Source: Bog-473 sp963704355 (GTDB taxonomy: Bacteria; Actinomycetota; Acidimicrobiia; Acidimicrobiales; RAAP-2). Taken from it: DNA of 64,000 bases. Location of the stretch: contig OY969891.1 in assembly GCA_963704355.1 (NCBI GenBank), forward strand, positions 3,782,001 through 3,846,000. Reading direction: 5' to 3'. The notes under the pieces were generated by a model. It saw only the letters and a list, made by a program, of their open reading frames with translations, ran no database searches and had not been told where the DNA came from. Within the stretch, counting starts at the first letter, position 1; each line of letters starts with the position of its first letter. The position numbers and the translations under genes were made by a program. Below are positions 26,493-34,664 of the stretch, piece by piece.

Positions 26493-27433
26493 CTCGGGAC
26501 GATCCCCCAGCGGGCCGACCATTCCTGGTCCGGCTCGAGGTCGACGACGTCCTTGCCGGTGCGCAACGCGTTCGGCGGGCATGTCATCGGCTCAATGGCC
26601 ACGGCCCGCCGGCGCCGTGGCACGTCGGGCAGCGTGTCGCCGGTGTACACCATGAGGTACGGGAAGCCAGCGTCCACCCACAGCGTGGCGCCGCGGGCGC
26701 CGCCCGGCGCTTCGAGGCCGGCCCACGCCCGGCCCTCCCGGTCTCGCTCGAGGGTCGTATACCCGGTGTCGAGCACGGCGGGCCCGACGAAGCGCGACGA
26801 CGTGAAGTCGCGGTCGGTGCCCTCCACCGGGGTGAGCGCCCCCGTGGGCAGCCCGCGGTCGTCCACATCGAGCGTGTGGCGCGCCGGCACGTGCAGGATC
26901 GCGCCGTCAATCGTCTCGGTCCCCGCCGTGAGGTAAGGGTGGAAGCCGAGGCCGAAGGGGATCAGGCTCTCCTCGAGCGAGCGCGCCCGGGTGGTCACGG
27001 TGAGGCCGTCGCGGCCCATGTGGTACTCGAGCTCGAGCAGCAGGGAGAAGGGGTACCCGGGCGAAGGGTGCAGCTGCAGCCGCAGGGACAGCTGGTTCTG
27101 GTGCCGGGTCTGCAGCGTCCAGGGCATCCAGCGCACCAGCCCGTGGATGGCGTTGTGCCGCTCCGGCTCGTCAAGGGCGGCCTGGGCCCGCACGCCGTTG
27201 AACTCGTAGCGGCCGTCGGCCAGGCGGTTCGGCCAGGGCGCCAGCACCTGGCCCCGGCCCGAGTGCGACCACTCGTCGGGCCCGAACCCGTCGAGCACCG
27301 GGTTCCCGCCCACCGTGTAGGCCCGCAACGTGGCGCCGACCTCGCACACGACGATCTCCTGGCGGCCGTGCCCGATGCGCCACTGCTGCCCGGTGGGAGA
27401 GGCGACGGAGATCCTGGGCGTCCGGGCCGGCAT
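26489..27433 (-). CDS. Aldose 1-epimerase (galactose mutarotase family)
   Basis: The 314-residue beta-sandwich enzyme interconverts anomers of free sugars. WPNRLADGRYEFNG matches the conserved N-R-x-x-x-x-x-Y region, RHNAIHGLVRWMPW holds the catalytic-acid His, FHPYL the second His, and VAIEPMTCPPNALRTG the catalytic Glu. The start is ATG at 27433. It shares an operon with the SDR downstream (4-base overlap), hinting at oxidation of a sugar after mutarotation. It is divergent from surE. Confidence 0.9.
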   Translation of the reverse strand: MPARTPRISVASPTGQQWRIGHGRQEIVVCEVGATLRAYTVGGNPVLDGFGPDEWSHSGRGQVLAPWPNRLADGRYEFNGVRAQAALDEPERHNAIHGLVRWMPWTLQTRHQNQLSLRLQLHPSPGYPFSLLLELEYHMGRDGLTVTTRARSLEESLIPFGLGFHPYLTAGTETIDGAILHVPARHTLDVDDRGLPTGALTPVEGTDRDFTSSRFVGPAVLDTGYTTLERDREGRAWAGLEAPGGARGATLWVDAGFPYLMVYTGDTLPDVPRRRRAVAIEPMTCPPNALRTGKDVVDLEPDQEWSARWGIVPR

Positions 27434-27562
27434 GTCGAGTGAATTGAAGCAGACCAGGGCCTCCGCAGGGGTGAGGGGCGTGGTGAAGACCCGGTTACCG
27501 GGGCACGAACGTCCCGCGACACCCCACCGGGGGCGACGCCGGGGCCGATAGGGTCCAGGCAC

Positions 27563-28501
27563 GTGAGGATCCTCGTCACCAACGACGACGGCGCGACCGC
27601 TCCGGGGCTGGCGGCGCTGACCCGGGCCCTGGTGCGCTGGACCGAGGACGCCGGCGGCGACGGGCCGGGCGCGCCGCACGACATCGTCGTCGTCGCCCCC
27701 AGCTCGAACTACAGCGGCGCCGGTGCCGCCGTCGGCTCGGTGACCGACGGCACGTCCATCGCCTATTCGCGTGCCACCGTCGAAGGGGCGGAGGACGTCG
27801 AGGCGTACGGCCTGGACGCGTCGCCTGCGCTCTCGGTCATTGTGGGCGCGCTCGGCGCGGTGGGACCCAAGCCCGACCTCGTGCTGTCGGGGATCAACCG
27901 CGGTGTGAACGTGGGACGCTCCATTCTGCACTCGGGCACCGTCGGCGCCGCCCTGACCGCCAGCCAGCTGGGCATCAGCTCGCTCGCCGTGTCGCTGCGC
28001 GCGGGTGCCGACCCCGATCCTTGGGCGTCGGCCGCCGACCTCGCGGTGGCGCTGATCCCGCTCCTCGTGGCGGCGCCCGTGCGCACGGTGCTGAACCTCA
28101 ACGTGCCGCACGTGCCGCTGGCCGACATCCGCGGCGTGCGCTGGGCCCGGGTCAGCGGCGCCGGGCTGATCAAGTCGGCCCGGGGCGGCGCGCCTTCCTG
28201 GGAGGCGCCCAACCCCGAAGAGATGGAAGGCCCGGCCGCGGCGGAAGCGGCCCGCGCCGTCATTGTCGCGGGCGATCCGGGAGAGCGCGGCGAGATCGTG
28301 CTCGCGGTCGGGTCACCCTTCCCGCACTCGAACGACGTCGACCGAGACGAGGCGGGCACCGAGGACGCCACGCTGGTCGCGCAGGGCTACGCCGCGCTCA
28401 CTGCGCTACGCGGCCCGCGGGCCGATGAGGATCCCGAGCTGGTGGCGCAGATCGACGCCGGCCTCGACGCCGCGCTCGGGCCGTTCGCCTTCGCGGACTG
28501 A
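27563..28501 (+). CDS. surE: 5'/3'-nucleotidase SurE
   Basis: The 312-residue protein removes phosphate from nucleoside 5' and 3' monophosphates. The N-terminal MRILVTNDDGATAPGLAAL gives the metal-binding Asp-Asp, VAPSSNYSGAG the conserved S-x-x-S-x-x-G loop, and LVLSGINRGVNVG the N-x-G signature with metal-binding Asn. HSGTVGAALTASQLG is the usual dimer segment. The length is longer than E. coli SurE (253) owing to inserts in the C-terminal part. The start is GTG at 27563, in a region divergent from the epimerase. Confidence 0.93.
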   Translation: MRILVTNDDGATAPGLAALTRALVRWTEDAGGDGPGAPHDIVVVAPSSNYSGAGAAVGSVTDGTSIAYSRATVEGAEDVEAYGLDASPALSVIVGALGAVGPKPDLVLSGINRGVNVGRSILHSGTVGAALTASQLGISSLAVSLRAGADPDPWASAADLAVALIPLLVAAPVRTVLNLNVPHVPLADIRGVRWARVSGAGLIKSARGGAPSWEAPNPEEMEGPAAAEAARAVIVAGDPGERGEIVLAVGSPFPHSNDVDRDEAGTEDATLVAQGYAALTALRGPRADEDPELVAQIDAGLDAALGPFAFAD

Positions 28502-28518
28502 GCCTCGTTCAAAGCCTC

Positions 28519-28938
28519 CTAGTCGTCGTCGCCTGGAGGGCGCCGGCCCCGCTTGATCTGGGCGCGGTGGCGCTTGCCCTCCACCCGGCGCACCTGCGAG
28601 CTCTTCGTCGGCTTCGTCGGGCGGCGGTCCGGCTGCACCCGCAGACCGTCGTTCAGGCGGGAGGCGAGGCGGGACAACGCGAGCTCGCGGTTGCGCGCCT
28701 GCGAGCGCGAGTCCGCGGCGCTCGCCCGCACGACGGGGCCCAGCCGTTCGAGCAACCGGGCGCGCTGGCGCGGGCCCAGGGTGGCCGACGCCGCGACGTC
28801 GAACTGCACCTCGACCCGGCTCAGCGTCCGGTTGGCGTGCTGGCCGCCCGGGCCGCCCGACGTCGTGGCGCGCCAGGTGATCTCGGAGAGCGGGAGGTCG
28901 AGCCCCCGCCGCACGTGGAGGACGTCCTCACCGGCCAC
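28519..28938 (-). CDS. arfB: Peptidyl-tRNA hydrolase ArfB-like (class I release factor GGQ domain)
   Basis: The 139-residue protein frees ribosomes stalled on truncated mRNA by hydrolysing peptidyl-tRNA. TTSGGPGGQHANRTLSRVEV contains the Gly-Gly-Gln motif that enters the peptidyl-transferase centre. The C-terminal tail, rich in Lys and Arg (RRVEGKRHRAQIKRGRR), corresponds to the helix that inserts into the empty mRNA channel. The stop-codon-reading domains of RF1/RF2 are absent. The GTG at 28938 gives the usual length (about 140); a longer start near 28977 would collide with the divergent aldo/keto reductase. It converges on surE with a 17-base gap. Confidence 0.9.
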   Translation of the reverse strand: MAGEDVLHVRRGLDLPLSEITWRATTSGGPGGQHANRTLSRVEVQFDVAASATLGPRQRARLLERLGPVVRASAADSRSQARNRELALSRLASRLNDGLRVQPDRRPTKPTKSSQVRRVEGKRHRAQIKRGRRPPGDDD

Positions 28939-28975
28939 CCGACGAGCGTACGGGCACCGGGATACGCTCCGGGGC

Positions 28976-29980
28976 ATGGAGTACCGCCACCTCGGACAAT
29001 CGGGCTTGATCGTCTCGGCCCTGGCCTACGGCAACTGGATCACGCACGGCAGCCAGATCGACGAGAAGGCGGCCGACGCCTGTGTCAGAGCGGCGCTCGA
29101 CGCGGGCATCACGACCTTTGACACGGCCGACGTCTACGCGGAGGGGCGCGCCGAGTCGGTGCTCGGACGCGCGCTGAAGAACGAGCGCCGCGATTCGATC
29201 GAGATCTTCACCAAGGTGTACTGGCCCACCGGGCCGAACCCCAATAACCGCGGCCTGTCGCGCAAGCACATCATGGAATCGCTGCACGCGTCGCTCGAGC
29301 GCCTCGAGACCGACCACGTCGACCTGCTTCAGGCGCACCGCTATGACTACGAGGCCCCGTTGGAAGAGACGATGCAGGCCTTCGACGACCTGGTCCGCCA
29401 GGGCAAGGTCCACTACGTGGGCGTCTCGGAGTGGACGGCGGACCAGATCGGCGAGGCGCTGCGCCTGGCCGACGAAATGGGGTTCGACCGGCTCGTCTCC
29501 AACCAGCCCCAGTACTCGCTCATCTGGCGGGTGATCGAGACCGAGATCGTCCCATTGTGCGAGAAGGAGGGGGTGGGCCAGATCGTCTGGTCGCCCCTGG
29601 CGCAGGGCGTCCTGACCGGTAAGTACCTCCCCGGCGAGACGAGCGCCCCGGACGGATCACGCGCCACCGGCCCCGAGGGCGGCGAAATGAGCTGGCTCCT
29701 GCGCGACGAGGTGCTCGAGCCGGTCCAGTCCTACGCGGCCCTGTGCCGGGAGGCGGGGTACACGCCGGCGGCGGTGGCGCTGGCCTGGGTGCTGGAGAAC
29801 ACAAACGTGAGCAGCGCGATCGTCGGGGCCAGCCGGCCCGAACAGATCGCGGAGAACACCAAGGCGCTCGAGGTCGAGCTGGAGCCGGACTTCGTGGAGG
29901 CGATTGAGAAGGTGCTCGAACCCACCACGCTCTTCGACCCCGGCTTCACCTTCAGCCCGGCGAACCGAAACGAGATGTGA
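28976..29980 (+). CDS. Aldo/keto reductase
   Basis: This 334-residue NADPH-dependent TIM-barrel oxidoreductase resembles the potassium-channel-beta-subunit group (AKR6). The catalytic tetrad is visible: Asp in TFDTADVY, Tyr in DVYAEGRAESVLG, Lys in IFTKVYW and His in LLQAHRYDY. VSNQPQYSLIWR and VWSPLAQGVLTGKY line the cofactor site, and SSAIVGASRPEQIAEN is the C-terminal pyrophosphate-binding loop. The start is ATG at 28976. Its 3' end overlaps the convergent SnoaL-like gene by 29 bases. Substrate unknown. Confidence 0.92.
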   Translation: MEYRHLGQSGLIVSALAYGNWITHGSQIDEKAADACVRAALDAGITTFDTADVYAEGRAESVLGRALKNERRDSIEIFTKVYWPTGPNPNNRGLSRKHIMESLHASLERLETDHVDLLQAHRYDYEAPLEETMQAFDDLVRQGKVHYVGVSEWTADQIGEALRLADEMGFDRLVSNQPQYSLIWRVIETEIVPLCEKEGVGQIVWSPLAQGVLTGKYLPGETSAPDGSRATGPEGGEMSWLLRDEVLEPVQSYAALCREAGYTPAAVALAWVLENTNVSSAIVGASRPEQIAENTKALEVELEPDFVEAIEKVLEPTTLFDPGFTFSPANRNEM

Positions 29981-30419
29981 ACGAGCGCACCGCCAGGGTC
30001 GAATGTGTGCGGTGCTCCTCGAAGACCCGGGTATAGCCCGTGTGTGCGATGCGCCACCCTGAGCCGGTCAGCCGGTAGCGGTCGTCGTAGAAGGCCGCCC
30101 CGGAGATCTCCACGTCGGCGGCCGGGACGATGACCCGGTCCTGGAGGTACCACGTGCCTTCGGCGCTCGTGTCCGAGGTGAAAGTGATCTCGGGGTGATG
30201 GCCGTGGTGCTCGGACACGATGCCGGGGTCACCCAGGACGGCGGCCAGCCAGGACACGATGGCGGCGCGTCCCTCGAGCACCGTCTTGCCGTCCTCGTAC
30301 GCGGCGGTGGCGTCCTCGGCCAGCAGCCCGCCCAGGTCGTCGAACTGCTTGAGGTCCAGCGTCCGGAAGTACGCGTACTTGAGCCGCCGGATGGCCTCCA
30401 GCTCGGCCGCGGTATCCAT
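29952..30419 (-). CDS. SnoaL-like (NTF2-fold) protein
   Basis: The 155-residue protein has the cone-shaped NTF2/SnoaL fold found in polyketide cyclases, scytalone dehydratase and ring-hydroxylating dioxygenase small subunits. Indicators are the helical start LEAIRRLKYAYFRTLDLKQF, LLAEDATAAYEDGKTVLEG, HHGHHPEITF with the likely active-site His cluster, and a closing WRIAHTGYTRVFEEH. Start ATG at 30419. No polyketide genes are nearby, so the function stays open. Confidence 0.82.
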   Translation of the reverse strand: MDTAAELEAIRRLKYAYFRTLDLKQFDDLGGLLAEDATAAYEDGKTVLEGRAAIVSWLAAVLGDPGIVSEHHGHHPEITFTSDTSAEGTWYLQDRVIVPAADVEISGAAFYDDRYRLTGSGWRIAHTGYTRVFEEHRTHSTLAVRSFTSRFGSPG

Positions 30420-30509
30420 GGTGTGCGTCCTCCCTTCGCCCCGGCCAGCGCCGGGCGCGGCCAGGGTAGTTGCCGTCCCGGTTGGCGGGCGGCCTCCCAG
30501 GGGACCAGC

Positions 30510-30941
30510 ATGCTCTGGGTGCCACCCGTGACGGAACGCCAGCGGATTGCCGCCTACGGCCTCGTGCGCGACGACGAGGGCCGTCTGCTCCTGGCCCGGG
30601 CCGCCCCGTCACTCACGCTGCGCGGGCGGTGGTTCCTGCCGGGCGGCGGCGTGCACCACGGCGAGAACCCGCCGGACTCGCTGCGCCGGGAGATCGAGGA
30701 GGAGTCGGGGCTCAGCGTCACGGTCGGCGCGCTCCTCGACGTGCTGTCGGACGTCCGCACCATCCCCGACGGGACGAGCCTGCACACGGTGCGCCTCGTC
30801 TACCAGGTGGACTCCTGGCAAGGGACCCTGCGCCCCGAGGTCGACGGCACCACCGACGCTGTGGCGTGGTTCACCCTGGAGGAGGTGCGCGACCTGCCGC
30901 TGGCCCGTTACGTCCAGATCGTCGTCGAGGGCTTGTCATGA
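30510..30941 (+). CDS. Nudix hydrolase
   Basis: The 143-residue protein cleaves a nucleoside diphosphate linked to another group. The Nudix box is complete: GGVHHGENPPDSLRREIEEE with SGL, giving G-x5-E-x7-R-E-U-x-E-E-x-G-U. The upstream strand RGRWFLPGG matches the family. The start could be ATG 30510 or GTG 30528. Its stop overlaps the ATG of the NADH dehydrogenase gene (ATGA at 30938-30941), so the two proteins are made together; an NADH-pyrophosphatase role would make sense but is inference. Confidence 0.88.
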   Translation: MLWVPPVTERQRIAAYGLVRDDEGRLLLARAAPSLTLRGRWFLPGGGVHHGENPPDSLRREIEEESGLSVTVGALLDVLSDVRTIPDGTSLHTVRLVYQVDSWQGTLRPEVDGTTDAVAWFTLEEVRDLPLARYVQIVVEGLS

Positions 30942-32263
30942 GTGCCCCCGTCGCGGCGGGCCGCGACCACCGTGTCGTCATCATCGGCTGCGGCTTCGGC
31001 GGGCTCTTCGCGGCCCGCGCCCTCAAGCACACGCGAGGGGTGCAGCTGACCCTGATCGACCGCACGAACCACCACCTCTTCCAGCCGTTGCTCTACCAGG
31101 TGGCGACGGGCATCCTTTCGGAGGGCCAGATCGCTCCGGCCATCCGCGACGTCTTCCGCAACTACAAGTCGTTGCGCGTCATTCTCGCCGAGGTCCAGCG
31201 CATCGACGTCGCGGCCCGCCAGATCGTGGCCGACGAGTTCGGCACGCCTTTGACGATCGACTACGACAGCCTCATCGTGGCGGGCGGCGCCACCACGTCC
31301 TACTTCGGGCACGACGAGTTCAGGTCCGCGGCCTCGGGCATGAAATCGCTCGACGACGCCCTCGCGCTGCGCGGCCAGATCTTCGGCGCCTTCGAGCTGG
31401 CCGAGGCCGAGCGCGACGACGAGGAGCAGCGCCGGTACATGACCTTCGTCGTCGTCGGCGGCGGGCCGACGGGAGTTGAGATCTCCGGCCAGCTGAAGGA
31501 GCTGTCCCGGCGGGCCTTGCACAACAACTATCGCCGCATCAACCCGCGCGACACCCGCGTCGTGCTGGTGGAAGGCCAGGACCGCCTCCTCGGGTCGATG
31601 GGCGACCGCGTGGCCCGCCTGACGGCGCGTGACCTGACCCACATGGGCGTCGAGATCCACCTGAACGCCATGGTCACCGACCTGAACGAAGACGGCGTGG
31701 AGGTCACCAAGGCGGACGGCTCGAAGGTGCGGGTCCGCGCTGCCACCAAGGTGTGGGCCGCCGGGACCCGCGCCGGCGGTCTGGGCAAGAGCCTCGCCGA
31801 CTCGGTCGGTGCCGAGGTGGACAAGGCCGGCCGGGTCCTCGTCGAGCGTGACTGCTCGCTGCCGGGCCATCCCGAGATCTTCGTAGTCGGGGACCTCATG
31901 GCGCTCGACGACCTGCCCGGGGTGGCCGAGGTGGCGATCCAGTCGGGGGCGCATGCGGCGCACACGATCGAGCGGCGCCTGCAGGGCAAGGATCCCAAGC
32001 CCTTCCGCTACCACGACCTGGGGACGCTGGCCGTGATCTCGCGCTTCCGGGCCGTCGCCCGGATCGGTCCCGTCCAGGTGGACGGCTTCGTCGGCTGGCT
32101 CTTGTGGCTCGTCGTGCACATCACCTTCCTCACCGGGTTCAAGAACCGCTTCGGTGCGCTGGCCCGCTGGGCGGTGAGCTTCATCGGGCGCGGCCGCTAC
32201 GAGCGTGCGCTCGTCGGCCGCTGGGTGGCCCACATGGAACGCAAGGGCGGCGATCCTGCCTAA
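30938..32263 (+). CDS. Type II NADH dehydrogenase (NDH-2)
   Basis: This 441-residue FAD protein passes electrons from NADH to quinone at the membrane without pumping protons. RVVIIGCGFGGLFAARAL is the FAD-binding Rossmann loop, FVVVGGGPTGVEISGQL the NADH-binding loop, and IFVVGDLMALDDLPGVAE the second FAD contact. VAIQSGAHAAHTI holds the quinone-site A-x-x-Q-x-G pattern. The C-terminal hydrophobic segment WLLWLVVHITFLTGFKNR and basic RGRYERAL form the membrane-docking helices. It is coupled to the Nudix gene and followed 40 bases later by acyl-CoA dehydrogenase. Confidence 0.93.
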   Translation: MSAPVAAGRDHRVVIIGCGFGGLFAARALKHTRGVQLTLIDRTNHHLFQPLLYQVATGILSEGQIAPAIRDVFRNYKSLRVILAEVQRIDVAARQIVADEFGTPLTIDYDSLIVAGGATTSYFGHDEFRSAASGMKSLDDALALRGQIFGAFELAEAERDDEEQRRYMTFVVVGGGPTGVEISGQLKELSRRALHNNYRRINPRDTRVVLVEGQDRLLGSMGDRVARLTARDLTHMGVEIHLNAMVTDLNEDGVEVTKADGSKVRVRAATKVWAAGTRAGGLGKSLADSVGAEVDKAGRVLVERDCSLPGHPEIFVVGDLMALDDLPGVAEVAIQSGAHAAHTIERRLQGKDPKPFRYHDLGTLAVISRFRAVARIGPVQVDGFVGWLLWLVVHITFLTGFKNRFGALARWAVSFIGRGRYERALVGRWVAHMERKGGDPA

Positions 32264-32303
32264 GGTTCCGACCGGAACACACACAGAGCACACGGGGGCA
32301 CCC

Positions 32304-33554
32304 ATGCCGATCAACGTGACGCCCATTGCCGGGTTGAGCGACGACATCAACGACGTCCGGCTGCGCACGGCCCGCATCGTCAACGAGCAGATCCTGCCCA
32401 ACGAGTCGGTCCTCTGGCACGCGCGGGGCACCAACGTGACCGAGGCCGAGCGGGCCGAGGCCAGGGCGCTGCGCCACCAGATCCAAGAGAAGGTCAAGGC
32501 CGAGGGGCTGTGGGCCCCGCACCTGCCCCCCGAGTACGGCGGCATGGGCCTCGACTTCATGGCCCACGCCTACATGAACGAGATCCTGGCCTACGCAGTG
32601 GGCGCGGCGTCGCTCTTCGGGGTGGTGGCGCCCAACTCGGGCAACCAGACCATCCTGGTCAAGTACGGGACGGAGGAGCAGAAGCAGAAGTGGCTCCTCC
32701 CGCTCGTCGAGGGGACGATGCAGTCCGGCTTCTCCATGACCGAGCCCGAGAACGCCGGCTCCGACCCGCGCTCCATCCAGACCACGGCGGTCCGCGAGGG
32801 CGACGAGTGGGTCGTCAACGGCCACAAGTGGTTCACGTCGAACGGCCTGGCCGCGGACTTCTTCATCGTGATGTGCCGGGCCAAGGTCTCCAAGGACGAC
32901 GAGGAGCCCGGGCGCATGGTCCAGATCATCGTGCCGACCTCGACGCCGGGCGTCATCATCGAGCGCGGGATCGGGATCTGGGGCGCCGCCGTCTCGGACC
33001 ACTGCGAGGTCCGCTACGACAACGTGCGGGTGCCCGTCGACAACGCACTGGGCCAGGTCGGCGACGGGCACCGCGCCGCCCAGGACCGCCTGGGCGCGGG
33101 CCGGATCTTCCATTGCATGAATTCGGTGGGCCAGATGTGGCGGGCCTTCGACCTCATGGTGGAGCGCATGCTCACCCGGGAGGTCCACGGTGGCCTGCTC
33201 AAGGACAAGCAGTTCATGCAGGGCTTCGTGGCGGACAGCTACATGGACCTCCAGTCCGCCCGGCTCATGACGATCCACGCGGCCGAGAAGGTGGACCAGG
33301 GCGACCCGCAGGCCCGCACCGACATCAGCGCGATCAAGGTGTTCGTGCCGGCCGCCTACACCCGCGTTGTCGACCGGGCGATCCAGGTCTGGGGCGCGGC
33401 CGGCGTCACCAGCGACCTCCCGCTGGCCCAGATGTACCTCGGCGCTCGCACCCTGCGCCTGGCCGACGGTCCCGACGAGGTCCACCGCATTTTGATCGCC
33501 AAGAACGTGCTGCACCACTACGAGAAGGGCGAGAGCTGGGACTTCGCGGGGTGA
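32304..33554 (+). CDS. Acyl-CoA dehydrogenase
   Basis: This 416-residue FAD flavoprotein introduces the alpha-beta double bond into acyl-CoA. GLWAPHLPPEYGGMGLDF and FSMTEPENAGSDPRSIQTTA are the conserved FAD- and substrate-binding segments, and NGHKWFTSNG the mid-domain strand. MNSVGQMWRAFDLM and VWGAAGVTSDLPLAQMY fit the ACAD10/11-like subgroup. LADGPDEVHRILIAKNVLHH is the C-terminal signature. It is followed after 7 bases by the DECR-like SDR, a sensible beta-oxidation pair. Confidence 0.92.
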   Translation: MPINVTPIAGLSDDINDVRLRTARIVNEQILPNESVLWHARGTNVTEAERAEARALRHQIQEKVKAEGLWAPHLPPEYGGMGLDFMAHAYMNEILAYAVGAASLFGVVAPNSGNQTILVKYGTEEQKQKWLLPLVEGTMQSGFSMTEPENAGSDPRSIQTTAVREGDEWVVNGHKWFTSNGLAADFFIVMCRAKVSKDDEEPGRMVQIIVPTSTPGVIIERGIGIWGAAVSDHCEVRYDNVRVPVDNALGQVGDGHRAAQDRLGAGRIFHCMNSVGQMWRAFDLMVERMLTREVHGGLLKDKQFMQGFVADSYMDLQSARLMTIHAAEKVDQGDPQARTDISAIKVFVPAAYTRVVDRAIQVWGAAGVTSDLPLAQMYLGARTLRLADGPDEVHRILIAKNVLHHYEKGESWDFAG

Positions 33555-33561
33555 GGCGACC

Positions 33562-34407
33562 GTGACCTGGGCCCCCGGGCCGGCCGTCTCGGTCTTCGCC
33601 GGTGGCCTGTTCGAGGGGAAGGTGGCGGTCATCACCGGCGGCGGCACGGGCCTCGGGCGCGAGGTGGCCCACGCGTTCGCGCACCTGGGCGGGCAGGTGG
33701 TGATCGCGGGCCGCACGGCGGCGCGGCTCGACGCGACGGTGGCGTCGATACAGGCGGACGGAGGCCGCTGCGTGGCCGTTCCGACCAACATCCGCGAGCC
33801 CGACCAGGTCGACGCGCTGCGCGACGCCGTCTACGACCGCTTCGGACGGGTCGACGCACTGGTGAACAACGCCGGCGGCCAGTTCCCGGCACTGCCGAGC
33901 ACGATCTCGGACAACGGATGGCGTGCCGTGGTGGACCTCAACCTCAACGGGACGTGGAACATGACGAACCGCTTCATGGCGCCTATGGCCACGGCGGGGT
34001 CGGGCGCCATCGTCAACGTCGTGCACACCTTCTCCTTCGAGCGCGGCGCGCCGATGTTCGCCCACTCGGGGGCCGCCCGGGCCGGTGTCGTGAACATGGT
34101 CAAGACGCTGGCGCCGTATCTCATGCGCAACGGCGTCACCATCAACGCGTTCGCGCCCGGAGTCTTCGCGACCGCGGGCCTGGCCGAGTCCGAGCTCGCC
34201 GTGGTGGGGCGGACCGAGGCCGGTTTCACCGAGGAGCTGGTGGCCGAGGGGACGACCATCCGCCTGGGCACAGTCGACGAGATGGCGGCCATGGTCCTCT
34301 ACCTGTGCTCGCCCGCCGGCCGCTACGTCTGCGGCTCGACGATCGTCGCCGACGGTGCGTCCATGCAGACCAACTGGGTCAGCTTCTTCCCCGAGGGGGC
34401 GATGTAG
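33562..34407 (+). CDS. SDR of the 2,4-dienoyl-CoA reductase type
   Basis: The 281-residue SDR has the cofactor loop VITGGGTGLGREVA and VNNAGGQFPALPS, the longer glycine-rich form seen in 2,4-dienoyl-CoA reductases. The usual Tyr-x-x-x-Lys is absent: the helix reads FAHSGAARAGVVNMVKTLA, comparable to the HAGxAKA helix of peroxisomal dienoyl-CoA reductases, with Arg instead of Lys. FVVHTFSFERGAP-like sequence (VVHTFSFERGAP) replaces the Ser strand. NAFAPGVFATAG and GSTIVADGASMQ complete the fold. Being downstream of an acyl-CoA dehydrogenase, it probably helps to oxidise unsaturated fatty acids. Whether the Lys-to-Arg form is active needs assay. Start GTG at 33562. Confidence 0.85.
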   Translation: MTWAPGPAVSVFAGGLFEGKVAVITGGGTGLGREVAHAFAHLGGQVVIAGRTAARLDATVASIQADGGRCVAVPTNIREPDQVDALRDAVYDRFGRVDALVNNAGGQFPALPSTISDNGWRAVVDLNLNGTWNMTNRFMAPMATAGSGAIVNVVHTFSFERGAPMFAHSGAARAGVVNMVKTLAPYLMRNGVTINAFAPGVFATAGLAESELAVVGRTEAGFTEELVAEGTTIRLGTVDEMAAMVLYLCSPAGRYVCGSTIVADGASMQTNWVSFFPEGAM

Positions 34408-34526
34408 CCGGCCTTGGCCTGAACGATTCCAAGGATCGCTGGCAGGGAGGGATCCGCTTCGGATTCGGCAACGCGCCTCCAGCGAACCTGGTGCCCAGAG
34501 TCCCTCTCTCTCTGTATCGGGGCGCC

Positions 34527-34618
34527 TCTATGCAGTCGGGGCGCGTTTGCATAGATGTAGCGCGTATACGGCGCGACCGAAATCCCGGGTCAGTGCTGAC
34601 CTGGAGCTTTCTCGCTCC
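34527..34618. terminator. Three hairpins in a convergent intergenic region
   Basis: TCTATGCA (34527-34534) pairs with TGCATAGA (34548-34555); GGTCAG with CTGACC (34588-34601); GGAGC with GCTCC (34603-34618). They lie in the 257-base gap between the DECR-like SDR and the leftward exporter gene, both of which end here. No gene is seen in the gap. Confidence 0.5.
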
Positions 34619-34664
34619 GGGCGCGGATCACCGCTGAGCCGAGCCCCCTTGGAATCAAGCCTCC

